From NCBI RefSeq assembly GCF_014647215.1, contig NZ_BMOT01000002.1:412497-476496 (forward strand): a DNA stretch of 64,000 nucleotides, read 5' to 3'. The stretch comes from Shewanella aestuarii. GTDB lineage: Bacteria > Pseudomonadota > Gammaproteobacteria > Enterobacterales > Shewanellaceae. The position numbers and the translations under genes are program-made. The notes below the pieces were generated by a model. The model was not told the origin of the DNA. It ran no database searches and was given only the letters and a program-made list of their open reading frames with translations. Below are positions 53,683-63,231 of the stretch, in pieces; within the stretch, counting starts at the first letter, position 1; each line of letters begins with the position of its first letter.

Positions 53683-55074
53683 ATGGACAGTATTTTAGTC
53701 GTTGACGATAATCATGCAATTTGTAGTGCTCTGACATTAATGTTGGATATTCATGGCTATAAGTCATTAAGCTGTGACACACCAAAGCAAGCGTTACAGA
53801 TTGTCGCTGAGCAAGACATTAGCTTAGTCATCCAAGATATGAACTTTACTCAGGACACTACATCTGGTGAAGAAGGTAAGCAGTTGTTCTACACATTACG
53901 TCAACAACAACCCAACTTACCTATTATTCTAATGACCGCATGGACTCAACTTGAAACCGCTGTTGAGCTAGTGAAAGCGGGTGCGGCTGATTACATGGGT
54001 AAGCCTTGGGATGATGCCAAGCTGCTTAATAGCATTAATAATTTGTTATCCATTTACCACCTTTCTAAGCAAAATAGCCAATTATCTCGGGTTGATTCAG
54101 AACGCATGAGTGCGATTAAAGATGCTGCTTTATGTGGCATGGTGTTTGGGAGTGGGGCTATGCAGCGCTGTATCGACTTAGCTCTGCAAGTGGCCCGTTC
54201 TGATGTATCCATTATGATCACCGGCCCAAATGGTGCTGGTAAAGATAAAATTGCTGATATTGTACAAGCTAATTCCCAATTAAAAGATAAGCCGTTTATT
54301 AAAGTCAACATTGGTGCACTGCCAATGGACCTATTGGAAGCAGAACTTTTTGGTGCAGAAGCTGGAGCTTTTACCGGCGCGAATAAGACACGTATTGGGC
54401 GTTTTGAAGCCGCAGATGGAGGAACTTTATTCCTCGATGAGATTGGCAATTTACCATTATCTGGACAAGTAAAATTACTTAGAGTGCTGCAAACTGGTGA
54501 GTTTGAGCGTTTGGGAAGTCACCAAACCCGTAAGGTCAATGTGCGGGTGATAAGTGCAACTAACGCTGATTTAGCGGAGGATATTGCCAATGGCTTATTT
54601 CGTGAGGATTTATTCTATAGATTAAATGTTATTGAGTTAGCAATTGCGCCGCTGCACCAACGAGTCGATGACATTTTACCCTTAGCACATCATTTTGTCG
54701 GAGATGCCTTTAGCTTTGATAAGTTAGCGCAGCAGGCATTGTTAACTCACTCTTGGTCGGGGAATGTGAGAGAGTTGGAAAATGTGTGTAAGCGTGCTGT
54801 CTTATTAGCTAAATCGGCTCAATTAACCTGTCATGATTTAGGTTTGTCAGTATTGGTCGAGCCCTCAGTTAAATTAAATGATCCAGAAGCTCAGCAAGCG
54901 CCAAATGCTATTGTTAGTAACTCAAACTGTGATTCTGAGCCGAGTAAACAACAGATTGAACAAGCATTAATCAACCAAAACGGGGTCATTGCCCGAGTTG
55001 CTAAATCATTAGGGTTAAGCCGTCAGGCATTATACCGACGAATGGAAAAACACGGTATTTCAAGCAGTAAATAA
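53683..55074 (+). CDS. Sigma-54-dependent response regulator, NtrC family
   Basis: A 463-residue activator. Receiver domain (1-125) with phospho-acceptor D52 in VIQDMNF, acidic pair D8/D9 and the conserved Lys in GKPWDD. AAA domain (about 150-375): Walker A GPNGAGKD (181-188), sigma-54-contact loop GAFTGA (228-233), Walker B TLFLDEIG (248-255) and arginine fingers in LFREDLFYRLNV. C-terminal Fis-type helix-turn-helix NGVIARVAKSLGLSRQALYR. It is encoded at the end of an operon with a sigma-54 promoter and paired palindromes, so it most probably binds those sites and activates its own operon on phosphorylation by the adjacent kinase. Confidence 0.95.
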   Translation: MDSILVVDDNHAICSALTLMLDIHGYKSLSCDTPKQALQIVAEQDISLVIQDMNFTQDTTSGEEGKQLFYTLRQQQPNLPIILMTAWTQLETAVELVKAGAADYMGKPWDDAKLLNSINNLLSIYHLSKQNSQLSRVDSERMSAIKDAALCGMVFGSGAMQRCIDLALQVARSDVSIMITGPNGAGKDKIADIVQANSQLKDKPFIKVNIGALPMDLLEAELFGAEAGAFTGANKTRIGRFEAADGGTLFLDEIGNLPLSGQVKLLRVLQTGEFERLGSHQTRKVNVRVISATNADLAEDIANGLFREDLFYRLNVIELAIAPLHQRVDDILPLAHHFVGDAFSFDKLAQQALLTHSWSGNVRELENVCKRAVLLAKSAQLTCHDLGLSVLVEPSVKLNDPEAQQAPNAIVSNSNCDSEPSKQQIEQALINQNGVIARVAKSLGLSRQALYRRMEKHGISSSK

Positions 55075-55082
55075 AGGTCTAG

Positions 55083-56438
55083 TTGTCGGATATTAACTTA
55101 GAGAATCATTATCATATGACATTACGCAGCAAGCTTATTGTAGGCAATTTTATCAGTATTTTATTGTCTGGTGCTGTCTTTTATGGTCTGTGGCAGTGGT
55201 TAGATAATGACTCATTATGGTTTGCCATTTTAGTCGGTTGTGGTACGACATTGCTATTAAGTATGTGGTCTACAAGGACGCTTGCTAATAGTTTGTCGGC
55301 ATTAGAAGTGGGTTTGCTAAACTTTAAAGATAATGAGTTTAGTGTGTCATTACATCAGTATGGTGAATCGCAACTGGATGCTTTAGCTGAGTCATATAAT
55401 CAAGCATCGGCAAAACTTCGCAGTGAGCGCCAGTTCATTTATCAGCGTGAGTTAATGCTCGATAAAGTGATTCAAAACTCTCCTAATATTATGTTGTTGG
55501 TGGATGATAACCAACGTGTTATTTATGCCAATGATGCTGCTAGGCATTTGTTTAACCAAGGTATAAAAATAGAAGGTTTACTGCTGACTGAATTGGTGTC
55601 TGTATTACCTGATGCATTAAGAAAAGCATTAACTAGTGAGCATGAAGGTCTGTTTTCAATTGGCGATAGCGAGCTGGAAAGCGGGTCTTTAACTGAAGTT
55701 GAAACTTGGCATATTGCTCGCGGGCGTTTTAACCAAAATAACCAACAGCATCATTTAATCTTGCTTAAACAGCTAACTAAAGAACTGAATCGGCAAGAAG
55801 TGGCAATTTGGAAAAAGGTCATTAGAATTATTAGCCATGAATTAAATAACTCGGTAGCACCAATAGCATCGATGGTTAACTCTGGCCGAGTGTTAACTAA
55901 GGATGTTAACAACGATAAGTTAACCCTCATTTTTGATACCATTGAGGATCGCACAGCCCATTTAAGCCAGTTTATTTCTCATTATGCTCAATTTGCCAAA
56001 TTACCATTGCCGAAGAAATCAGCAGTTGATTGGAGCAAACTCATTGCGCAACTAGCGCAACAATACCCCGTAAACCTCATAACTGAGTTGCCGAAAAAGC
56101 CTATTGAATTAGATAGTGTTCAACTCGAGCAAGTGTTAATCAACTTACTTAAAAACGCCCATGAATCTGGTGCTGATAAAGAGCAAGTAAGCTTGTCTTT
56201 TCAGGAGGTTATCCTGCCATACTCGGGGATCTTCATTACTGTAACTGACAATGGTTCGGGTATGTCAAGTGAAGTATTATCGCAAGCATTATTGCCATTT
56301 TACTCTACCAAGCAATCGGGGACAGGGATTGGCTTGCCTTTGTGCCGTGAAATCGTTGAGGCACATGGTGGACATATCACCATGCAAAATCGACTAGAGG
56401 GGGGATTAAGTGTAAAGCTATGGCTGCCTAACAGTTAA
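55083..56438 (+). CDS. Sensor histidine kinase partner of the NtrC-type regulator
   Basis: A 451-residue inner-membrane kinase. Two transmembrane helices (about 19-37 and 45-60) are separated by only a few residues, so there is almost no periplasmic sensor. A HAMP-like linker, a PAS-like domain (about 125-235, PNIMLLVDDNQRVIYANDAA), phospho-acceptor H252 in RIISHELNNSVAP, and an ATPase domain with LLKNAHESGADKEQ (N box), VTDNGSGM (G1), STKQSGTGIGLPLCREI (F and G2). The start may be TTG 55083 (AAAGG just upstream, 8 bp after the regulator stop) or ATG 55116. With such a short outside loop it may sense within the membrane, or through the exporter itself. Confidence 0.92.
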   Translation: MSDINLENHYHMTLRSKLIVGNFISILLSGAVFYGLWQWLDNDSLWFAILVGCGTTLLLSMWSTRTLANSLSALEVGLLNFKDNEFSVSLHQYGESQLDALAESYNQASAKLRSERQFIYQRELMLDKVIQNSPNIMLLVDDNQRVIYANDAARHLFNQGIKIEGLLLTELVSVLPDALRKALTSEHEGLFSIGDSELESGSLTEVETWHIARGRFNQNNQQHHLILLKQLTKELNRQEVAIWKKVIRIISHELNNSVAPIASMVNSGRVLTKDVNNDKLTLIFDTIEDRTAHLSQFISHYAQFAKLPLPKKSAVDWSKLIAQLAQQYPVNLITELPKKPIELDSVQLEQVLINLLKNAHESGADKEQVSLSFQEVILPYSGIFITVTDNGSGMSSEVLSQALLPFYSTKQSGTGIGLPLCREIVEAHGGHITMQNRLEGGLSVKLWLPNS

Positions 56439-56663
56439 TCTCAACTTTCCAATACATTCAACCTTTCAAAATTCTCGATGTTCAATTGCGTTGCAACTAG
56501 TCAACCTTTGGATATGTTGCTTCGTGGGGATGGACAACTACTTGGCTAGTATCCGCTTCTAGTATGATTGTGAGGGCTGGCTTTGGTCATTACTCGCTCA
56601 TTTTTGATGCTATTTCAGTGAATGAGATGATTACCCGTGATACCGTATCTGGATAAATAATAA

Positions 56664-56683
56664 AGCCCGAATGAATTCGGGCT
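56664..56683 (-). terminator. Rho-independent terminator of the secreted protein gene
   Basis: 8-bp stem AGCCCGAA / TTCGGGCT with a 4-nt loop; on the minus strand it is followed by TTATTATTTATCC. Confidence 0.82.
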
Positions 56684-56709
56684 CTTGGGACTTGTGCTGT
56701 TAGGCAGCT

Positions 56710-58170
56710 TTATAGATATTCAACTTCAAGTGAAATCAGTAATGCATCAGGGTCTTCCGTGGCAAATTCAGCTCTAATTTCATAATCAGGATTTTTAACT
56801 GTCATATTTTCTGACCAGAATGTGGCTTTGCCTGCATAACGGTCCATCATCCCCTGCTTGGTCGATGGAATATTAATCTGATTGAGAAAACGAGAGAATT
56901 CCTCGTCAGACTCAATAGGGTAGTTAATACTTTCAGATAATTTCACTTGTTTAATGGTATTGTTTTCATGCTTTACCTGGATGTTTTTAGATAAGACTTC
57001 CCAGCTACCATCGTCCGAGTAATTAATAACGTTGGGCACGTAATGTGTCACTAAATCTTGAATTTTGAGTTTTGCAGGTTTTGCTGTTGGTATTAGCAAA
57101 TCATCCAATAGGTCAAGGTTCATTTGGGAATACTGGATGTGTTGTTCGTCTTTATCATATTGGCGCGAATAGAAAGTGAAACCGCTGAGCAGCAAGTCGG
57201 GTTCATTTTCGTTGTATGAAGAGTATTCAGCAAAATCTAATTTTAGTAGATTGTCGTTATTCGATACCGTGTATTCAGCTTTGGACTTTTGCTTAAGGTA
57301 GTTTAGCTTTTGGCGCACTTCAGATACATCATCACGAAACCTTGCTTTATCATCAATCAGCCAATTATTGTCAAAACTTTCTTCATATAAAATGGCGTTC
57401 TTGCCTGTGTAAGTCAGCAAAGATCTTTCTTTGTAGGCGATTTTTTTTACCTGATCATTTTCAATAAATAACCATAAATCACGACCATATAACCATGCGG
57501 TTGTATCAGCACTTAAAGTAAATGTTGCACTGGCAGGCCCAAGAATATTTAGCACATATTCGGTGGAGTTATTGATGTTAATGCCATAGGCACCTGACAA
57601 GGTGACATTGGTTGATGGTTTATGTCTTTTATGAGCTTTAGCGGCAAGCTTGGCTAACTCGAGTTGCGACATTAATGCTGGTTTAAAGTTTTTAGATGAA
57701 GTCCCGACAACGCCAGAGGAGTATGTTTTGCTTGGCTGTGTACGTACCACTATTTTTTCTGGTTCGGGCACAGTAATAGCGGATGCAATCCTTTGAGTGG
57801 GTTGAGCGGTTGTGCGCTCAAAGCTCAGAGGTCTGCGGCTCAATCGATTATATGCAGTGCTAACCGATGATAAGCTGTCATCTTCATCACAAAAATCAAT
57901 TAAGTCAGCGGTAATAATGAGCTTATTCGTTTGGATAAGATTGGTAATGATAACCGCATCGACACGTTTCTCTTTGGCTTTTTGCCTAACAAGTTGAAAA
58001 CTGCTTTCGATTAATTTGCTATTTGCACTACCCGTCAGTTTCTTTTCCACATAAATACCGTCAACAACCATCGGAGCACACGATGGCAGATAATCTAATA
58101 TGGGAGGAAGCGATTTGGCGGTTGTAGGAATACTAAAAAGTAGCAGGGCAAAAACTAACAGTTTGTTCAT
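56710..58170 (-). CDS. Secreted protein of unknown function
   Basis: A 486-residue protein starting at ATG 58170 (AAGGA 11 nt upstream), giving the signal peptide NKLLVFALLLFSIPTTAKS. A longer form adds 18 polar residues and is rejected. Residues 25-110 contain two Cys (CAPMVVDGIYVEKKL and DFCDEDDS) and may form a small domain. A Ser/Thr-rich low-complexity linker follows (about 115-170). The C-terminal half is a beta-rich region with repeated aromatic and acidic stretches (YSQMNLDLLDDLLIP, GSWEVLSKNIQVKHEN). I do not recognise a family and no catalytic motif stands out. It stands alone between the sensor kinase and a MAPEG gene, with its own terminator. Confidence 0.68.
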   Translation of the reverse strand: MNKLLVFALLLFSIPTTAKSLPPILDYLPSCAPMVVDGIYVEKKLTGSANSKLIESSFQLVRQKAKEKRVDAVIITNLIQTNKLIITADLIDFCDEDDSLSSVSTAYNRLSRRPLSFERTTAQPTQRIASAITVPEPEKIVVRTQPSKTYSSGVVGTSSKNFKPALMSQLELAKLAAKAHKRHKPSTNVTLSGAYGININNSTEYVLNILGPASATFTLSADTTAWLYGRDLWLFIENDQVKKIAYKERSLLTYTGKNAILYEESFDNNWLIDDKARFRDDVSEVRQKLNYLKQKSKAEYTVSNNDNLLKLDFAEYSSYNENEPDLLLSGFTFYSRQYDKDEQHIQYSQMNLDLLDDLLIPTAKPAKLKIQDLVTHYVPNVINYSDDGSWEVLSKNIQVKHENNTIKQVKLSESINYPIESDEEFSRFLNQINIPSTKQGMMDRYAGKATFWSENMTVKNPDYEIRAEFATEDPDALLISLEVEYL

Positions 58171-58604
58171 TGTCGGGCACATCCTTTTGTTTTTATTGTT
58201 TTTGGCTATAAAATCGCTGACCAACTTAATGTTTTTACCCAGAGATTATGTTCATCTAGGCGTTTAAATACATCAGTTTAGTTAGCGATTGCTTAGCTAT
58301 TTCTATCAATAATTTAGTATTATTTGTCAATCATAATGGAGTAGCGGCTCTAATTTAACAAGCTATTAACAAGTGTGTCAAAAATAATCTTTGATATACA
58401 TGATATTAAAGTTATTTGGTGTGGGTGTTTATTTATAAAAGGGGAGGTTTCTGCTGTAGATTGGCATCATTAGGCCGCTAGTTATGCCGACTAAAGATTA
58501 GGGAGTAAACATTTTTTGCTCGAATGAAACCTATTCAGCAAACATCTGCTCGCCCTGATATATTGAATCGCTGTCATCAAAAAACATAACAATAAGGAAT
58601 GAAA
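58171..58604. other. Divergent promoter region without genes
   Basis: About 430 bp between the divergent secreted-protein and MAPEG genes. A/T-rich, with no recognised operator, RNA or repeat. Confidence 0.5.
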
Positions 58605-58988
58605 ATGAATATTTTAATCATCTGTTTATTTATCGCGATGCTATTACCGTATCTGGCTAAAATGCCAGTCGCTGTAGCGATGGCAAAATTAGGCGGATAT
58701 GACAATGCCCATCCTCGAGCCCAACAAGCCAAACTGACAGGATTTGGTGCAAGAGCCTTAGCAGGGCATCAAAATGCGTTCGAGTCATTGCTTATTTTTG
58801 GTCTGGCGGTATTAACAGTAATTGCTACCGATAAGGTTAATGAAACCTGCAGCATGTTAGCGATTACCCATGTTATCGCTCGAGTGGTTTACCATGCTTT
58901 ATATTTATTAAATTATGGCACTTTACGGTCTTTATCTTGGTTTGTGGCAATAGGCGCGTCTATCGGGATTTTTGTTCAGGCATTATAA
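58605..58988 (+). CDS. MAPEG family membrane protein
   Basis: A 127-residue inner-membrane protein with four predicted transmembrane helices (about 1-18, 58-76, 82-100, 107-125). ARALAGHQNAFESLLIFG is the family motif of membrane-associated proteins in eicosanoid and glutathione metabolism, in which the Glu and Asn bind glutathione. Bacterial members are of unknown function, often linked to glutathione-dependent detoxification. The start at the second of two close ATGs (58605) is preferred because AAGGA is 6 nt upstream; the first ATG touches the ribosome site. Confidence 0.88.
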   Translation: MNILIICLFIAMLLPYLAKMPVAVAMAKLGGYDNAHPRAQQAKLTGFGARALAGHQNAFESLLIFGLAVLTVIATDKVNETCSMLAITHVIARVVYHALYLLNYGTLRSLSWFVAIGASIGIFVQAL

Positions 58989-59205
58989 TCTTATAGATTT
59001 TTACGTTTGATTCTAAAGCTGCCCCAGTGCTGCTTGTTCAATATTGACCAGTGTCGCTTTAGGTCTTAAATGCGATTGAGTCAGCGGTTGTATGATTGAT
59101 AAGGGAATTAAACAAGGCGGTTGAAGATAATCCAATTAGCATGAAAAGTATTAAGCCAGTTGATTACTCGCAGCAAGCTTTGATGATGACATGATTAAAT
59201 CAACA

Positions 59206-59228
59206 ACACCTACCTAAACAGTAGGTGT
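59206..59228 (-). terminator. Hairpin 3' of the small secreted protein gene
   Basis: 8-bp stem ACACCTAC / GTAGGTGT with a 7-nt loop, 18 bp after the stop. On the minus strand it runs into TGTTGATTTAAT, only partly T-rich. Confidence 0.55.
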
Positions 59229-59245
59229 GATGTTTGATGTGTTTG

Positions 59246-59602
59246 TTACTGGTTAACTTCTTCCGGTAATGTGTTTTCTTCAGACAAGGCTTCAACCAAG
59301 GACTTTTGATTTTCCAATGCTTCAGTTGATGGATTATCTGTATCGGCAGCGCCGCTTTCGTTTGGCGTTACACCCTCTAAATATTCAACTCTCTCATAAC
59401 CGCGCTCATTCAGTTGGTCATTGACACAATCGAGTAAAAAAGAAGGGATTTCATTTTCTGGTAAAGAATCTTCTTGAGCGATTTCTGCACAGGCGGCTTT
59501 AAGCGAGATAATATCTTTTAGCTGTGCTTGAGGCTGTGCGTTAGCTGTAGCCGAAAATAACATTACAGTGGAGCAGAATAAACTAATAGCAGGGTATTTC
59601 AT
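59246..59602 (-). CDS. Small secreted acidic protein of unknown function
   Basis: A 118-residue protein with a signal peptide (KYPAISLFCSTVMLFSATANA, cleaved near residue 22). The mature part is acidic and helical, with two Cys (KAACAEIAQEDS and FLLDCVNDQL) 22 residues apart that could form a disulphide. The last 40 residues are low in complexity and rich in E, S and N. No family is recognised. It stands alone. Confidence 0.68.
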   Translation of the reverse strand: MKYPAISLFCSTVMLFSATANAQPQAQLKDIISLKAACAEIAQEDSLPENEIPSFLLDCVNDQLNERGYERVEYLEGVTPNESGAADTDNPSTEALENQKSLVEALSEENTLPEEVNQ

Positions 59603-59784
59603 TGTTAATGTCCTATTTTCGATAGCACTTTATCATTTTTATGAGGTTAGTTATCAGCACCAGTAGCGCGATAACACGCGCTGTTTTTCAGTGGATTGTA
59701 CTCAATGCTGTTAACCAAATATTAATCTAACTTCAACAAATTAACTATACCCTGCACAGTAAGAGTTTTTGTTAATGATTACTT

Positions 59785-60285
59785 TTATATTTTGCTGCGG
59801 ATAAAAGCGATTGCTTCTTCAGATAATCCGCGTTTGCTTAAGTAACTTTTAGTGTTCGCTAGGGTGATCATAAAGCCTGTATTCATCTCGCTAATACGAT
59901 ATACGTCGGTCCATAAAGTGATTTGATTAACATAAGCAGACTCAATTATCATTCCCTCGTCATTTACAGTTAACGAGGCATTGTTATTAGCGGCTTTGCT
60001 CATCATTTGACGCCATAACCACCAAGTGCGTTTAAACTTAATACTCAGAGCCTCCACAACACTTAACCCTATAAAAAAGTAGCCTAAATAATAGGTGTTT
60101 TTGTGGGCAAGCTCATTATCGCCTAAATTGGTTGAAAGTAAGATACCTAGTCCAATAACCGTAAAAATAGCGGTTTTGATAAAGTCTTTACCTTTGATTT
60201 GAGGGTCGATTGAAGCATCATAGGTTTCGGCAAAGTAGCTTTTATCAAGAGTGAATTCATGGCTGAACGAAAATGGCTTTGTCAT
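59785..60285 (-). CDS. YcxB-like family membrane protein
   Basis: A 166-residue protein. The N-terminal cytoplasmic segment HEFTLDKSYFAETYD, two transmembrane helices (about 36-52 and 66-84), then a C-terminal domain with ASLTVNDEGMIIESAYVNQITLWTDVYRI (cited in pieces: LTVNDEGMI and LWTDVYRI). This is the YcxB pattern, in which a short beta-rich domain follows two helices. Function unknown. It lies downstream of glnD on the same strand, but 219 bp and a terminator separate them. Confidence 0.72.
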   Translation of the reverse strand: MTKPFSFSHEFTLDKSYFAETYDASIDPQIKGKDFIKTAIFTVIGLGILLSTNLGDNELAHKNTYYLGYFFIGLSVVEALSIKFKRTWWLWRQMMSKAANNNASLTVNDEGMIIESAYVNQITLWTDVYRISEMNTGFMITLANTKSYLSKRGLSEEAIAFIRSKI

Positions 60286-60452
60286 AGATGTTGGTAACTC
60301 TTGTCGGGTGAACTTTAGGTTTATACCAAGATGATTTCAACAATATTTCTCAATTGGAAAACCTTGATAGCTCACATTATGAATCGAATGGGTATGATAC
60401 AGGCGGCTATTATCTCACAACTGGTTTGAATGGCTACTCACTGGCAAATAAA

Positions 60453-60484
60453 AACGCCGATAACCCGTAACGATTATCGACGTT
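60453..60484 (-). terminator. Rho-independent terminator of glnD
   Basis: On the minus strand: 11-bp stem with one mismatch (AACGTCGATAA / TTATCGGCGTT) followed by TTTATTTG. It starts 20 bp after the glnD stop codon. Confidence 0.82.
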
Positions 60485-60504
60485 AAGCACTTTGTTTCAA
60501 GTTG

Positions 60505-63153
60505 CTAATCGCCAACGGTTTGGTTGAGTAACGCTGTCAATTGTTGGCGCTCAGCATGGCTGAGTTGCTGACCTTGTGCATTGGACAGCAAGAAAACGTT
60601 ATCCGCACGCTCGCCTACAGTGCTGATATTGGCACTGTGAATGGTCAATTCTTGTTTTCTAAATGCAGTGGATATTTGTTCCATAAACTCACTGGTATCA
60701 AGTGCAGACACATTAAGTACGGTACGTGTTGACTGACGAGAATATAAAAATTCAATACTCAACTGATTTTCAAAGCTTTTATGGGTGCGTGGCTGGCGGA
60801 TTTTCGGCAGTTTGGCATCATGATCGAGCACGCGATAGAGTTTTTGTAGCACTTGCTTACGACGTGTCTCGCTAAAAATTGGCATATCATCAAAATCTAA
60901 AACCTTAAATGACTCAACCACATAGCCGTCTTTGGTTTTTGATATCTGTGCTTGTTTTACCGAAATTTTTAAAGTGGCTAGGGCATTGAATAATTTAACA
61001 AACAACCCTGGTCGGTCTTTACTGTAAACAAACACATCACTACAGCCTTTTACCGTTACGTTGTCGATTAATATTAAGGTTTCGAATTGACTATCGTAGT
61101 CGGGTTGTAATTGATGCTTAATTAAAGCTTTACTGTAGCGGGCAATATTATTGGCTTCGGCATGGCTAAAAAATGCCAATGGTAGACGCTTCCATAATGC
61201 TTTAACAGTATCAATATCGGCATCATCCGCCTGCAATATTTGCAGTGCATCTTGCTTATGATCACGCACAATTGCTCGCAACTGTTGGACATTTTCAAAG
61301 CCATTGTGAAGTGCTTTACGGGTTGAAAAATATAATTCTTTTAACAGTGCCGCTTTCCAGTTATTCCATAAATCATCATTGGTAGCTTGAATGTCGGCAA
61401 TGGTTAAACAATAGAGAGCATCAAGACGAGTTTGACTACCAACGGCTTTGGCAAAACGATTAACTACATCTGGATCATGAATATCCATTCGCTGTGATGT
61501 AATCGACATCAAGAGATGGTTTTCTACGAGCCAACAAATTAATCGTTCTTGAGAAAGTTTTAGCTCATGAAACTTCGCAAATAAACGTGCATCTACCGCG
61601 CCTAATTCACTGTGATCACCGCCACGACCTTTGGCTAAATCATGGAATAAAGCCGCAAAAAGTAGCGAGGATTTATTCGGCATTTTGTCATAAATATCTG
61701 CAGCTAACTGCCTGTCTTTGTCTATAGTGCCGTTTTGAATATCTGTGCCATATCGATAAATGTTTTTAAGCACTTTATGGGTATGTTCATCCACGGTATA
61801 GGCGTGAAACAGGTCGAATTGCATTTGGCCTACTACTTCGCGCCATTGTGGTAAATATGATGCCAAAATACCATGCTGATGCATGAGGGTAATTGCTAAC
61901 CCCATACCTTCAGGATGATTAAAAATTTGCTTAAAGGTGTGTCGGCAAACTTGAAAATCTTGTAAATCACCCATTAAGCGTCGTCGAACCTGTCGCAGTA
62001 AGCGCAGTGTTTCTGGGCTAATACCAATAATTTGATCATGGTGTGTAGCAATCAATAAAAATAGTGCCATGATTTGGGTGCGGTCAATAAACACATCTTC
62101 ATCACGAACATGAATATGTTGGTCAACGATTTCAAATTTATCATTAATTGGGATAACGTGAGAGGGCGTATTTGGGGCTATTTCTCGGGCGAAATAGGCC
62201 ATAAGTAGCTGGTTTAATTCACGTATGCGCTTCATTGCACGGAATATTTGGCGCATCATTTTTTCAATGGCAATATTGCCACCTTCACCTAATGAACTGC
62301 CTTCACCGAACCCCATCAGCTTAGCGACTTCAGCTTGATATTGAAGTAGCAAGCGATTTTCTGGACGGGCGGCGGCTTGATGCAGTGCAAAGCGCACCCT
62401 AAACAGGAAGTTTTGACACTCGATCAACTCGGCATATTCGTCATTGGTAAAAAAACCTTTGTGTCTTAATGTCAGCATATCCGCAACACCAAAATGTTTA
62501 CGTGCCACCCAGGTTAAGGTTTGCAAATCGCGCATTCCGCCCGGGCTCGTTTTTAAATTGGGTTCAATACTGTATGCAGTCCCTTGTGCTTTCGCATGGC
62601 GTTGCTGTTGTTCTGTTAATTTTGCTTCAAAGAAGGTGTCGCTGCGCCAAAGCTCATCGCTGTATAGGGCATTGAGTACTTTGATAGCATGTCCTTGCTT
62701 ACCTGCTATATGTCTAATTTCTAACAAACTCGTGGCAATAGTGACATCATCGCGGCAGCTTTGGTAAGTGTCTTGAAGTGAGCGAACACCATGGCCTAGG
62801 TCTAGATTTAAATCCCATAGCTGGGTTAAAAAGGCGCTGACTTTAGCTGAGTCTTGCTGAGTTAAAGGGGCATCGTGAATTATGCAAATGTCGATATCTG
62901 AAAAAGGATGCAAGGTCTGACGGCCATAACCGCCAACGGCATTGAGTGAGATTGTATCGACATCAAATTGATGTTGTTGCCAAAGTAGGCTGAGTAATTG
63001 GTCAAAAAAGTTAGCGCGATTGGTCAGCGTTTCGTTAATTGAGCAATGTAGAATGTTGTCTTCTAAAAGTTTATCTAATGATGAAATGGCTTGTTTAAGC
63101 TCATTGATATTCATCCCAGAGCGCAATTCTGTACTAGCAGGTTGCGAAATCAT
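60505..63153 (-). CDS. glnD: Protein-PII uridylyltransferase / uridylyl-removing enzyme GlnD
   Basis: An 882-residue cytoplasmic sensor of glutamine that uridylylates and deuridylylates PII proteins, controlling nitrogen assimilation. Nucleotidyltransferase domain with GGYGRQTLHPFSDIDI (GG at 74-75, D86 and D88); a helical linker; HD domain with AALFHDLAKGRGGDHSELG for the removing activity; and two C-terminal ACT domains (TVKGCSDVFVYSKDRPGLFV and RTVLNVSALDT with HSANISTVGERADNVF). Length and order match E. coli GlnD. AAGGAGTAAC directly precedes the ATG. It is divergent from the RsuA-family gene; the usual neighbours map and dapD are not in the window. Confidence 0.97.
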   Translation of the reverse strand: MISQPASTELRSGMNINELKQAISSLDKLLEDNILHCSINETLTNRANFFDQLLSLLWQQHQFDVDTISLNAVGGYGRQTLHPFSDIDICIIHDAPLTQQDSAKVSAFLTQLWDLNLDLGHGVRSLQDTYQSCRDDVTIATSLLEIRHIAGKQGHAIKVLNALYSDELWRSDTFFEAKLTEQQQRHAKAQGTAYSIEPNLKTSPGGMRDLQTLTWVARKHFGVADMLTLRHKGFFTNDEYAELIECQNFLFRVRFALHQAAARPENRLLLQYQAEVAKLMGFGEGSSLGEGGNIAIEKMMRQIFRAMKRIRELNQLLMAYFAREIAPNTPSHVIPINDKFEIVDQHIHVRDEDVFIDRTQIMALFLLIATHHDQIIGISPETLRLLRQVRRRLMGDLQDFQVCRHTFKQIFNHPEGMGLAITLMHQHGILASYLPQWREVVGQMQFDLFHAYTVDEHTHKVLKNIYRYGTDIQNGTIDKDRQLAADIYDKMPNKSSLLFAALFHDLAKGRGGDHSELGAVDARLFAKFHELKLSQERLICWLVENHLLMSITSQRMDIHDPDVVNRFAKAVGSQTRLDALYCLTIADIQATNDDLWNNWKAALLKELYFSTRKALHNGFENVQQLRAIVRDHKQDALQILQADDADIDTVKALWKRLPLAFFSHAEANNIARYSKALIKHQLQPDYDSQFETLILIDNVTVKGCSDVFVYSKDRPGLFVKLFNALATLKISVKQAQISKTKDGYVVESFKVLDFDDMPIFSETRRKQVLQKLYRVLDHDAKLPKIRQPRTHKSFENQLSIEFLYSRQSTRTVLNVSALDTSEFMEQISTAFRKQELTIHSANISTVGERADNVFLLSNAQGQQLSHAERQQLTALLNQTVGD

Positions 63154-63231
63154 GTTACTCCTTGGTTGTTTTTTCCACCTACAGGGTAAGGTATTATGTA
63201 GCCTAACTCAACTTTGATAATTCTATAACAT

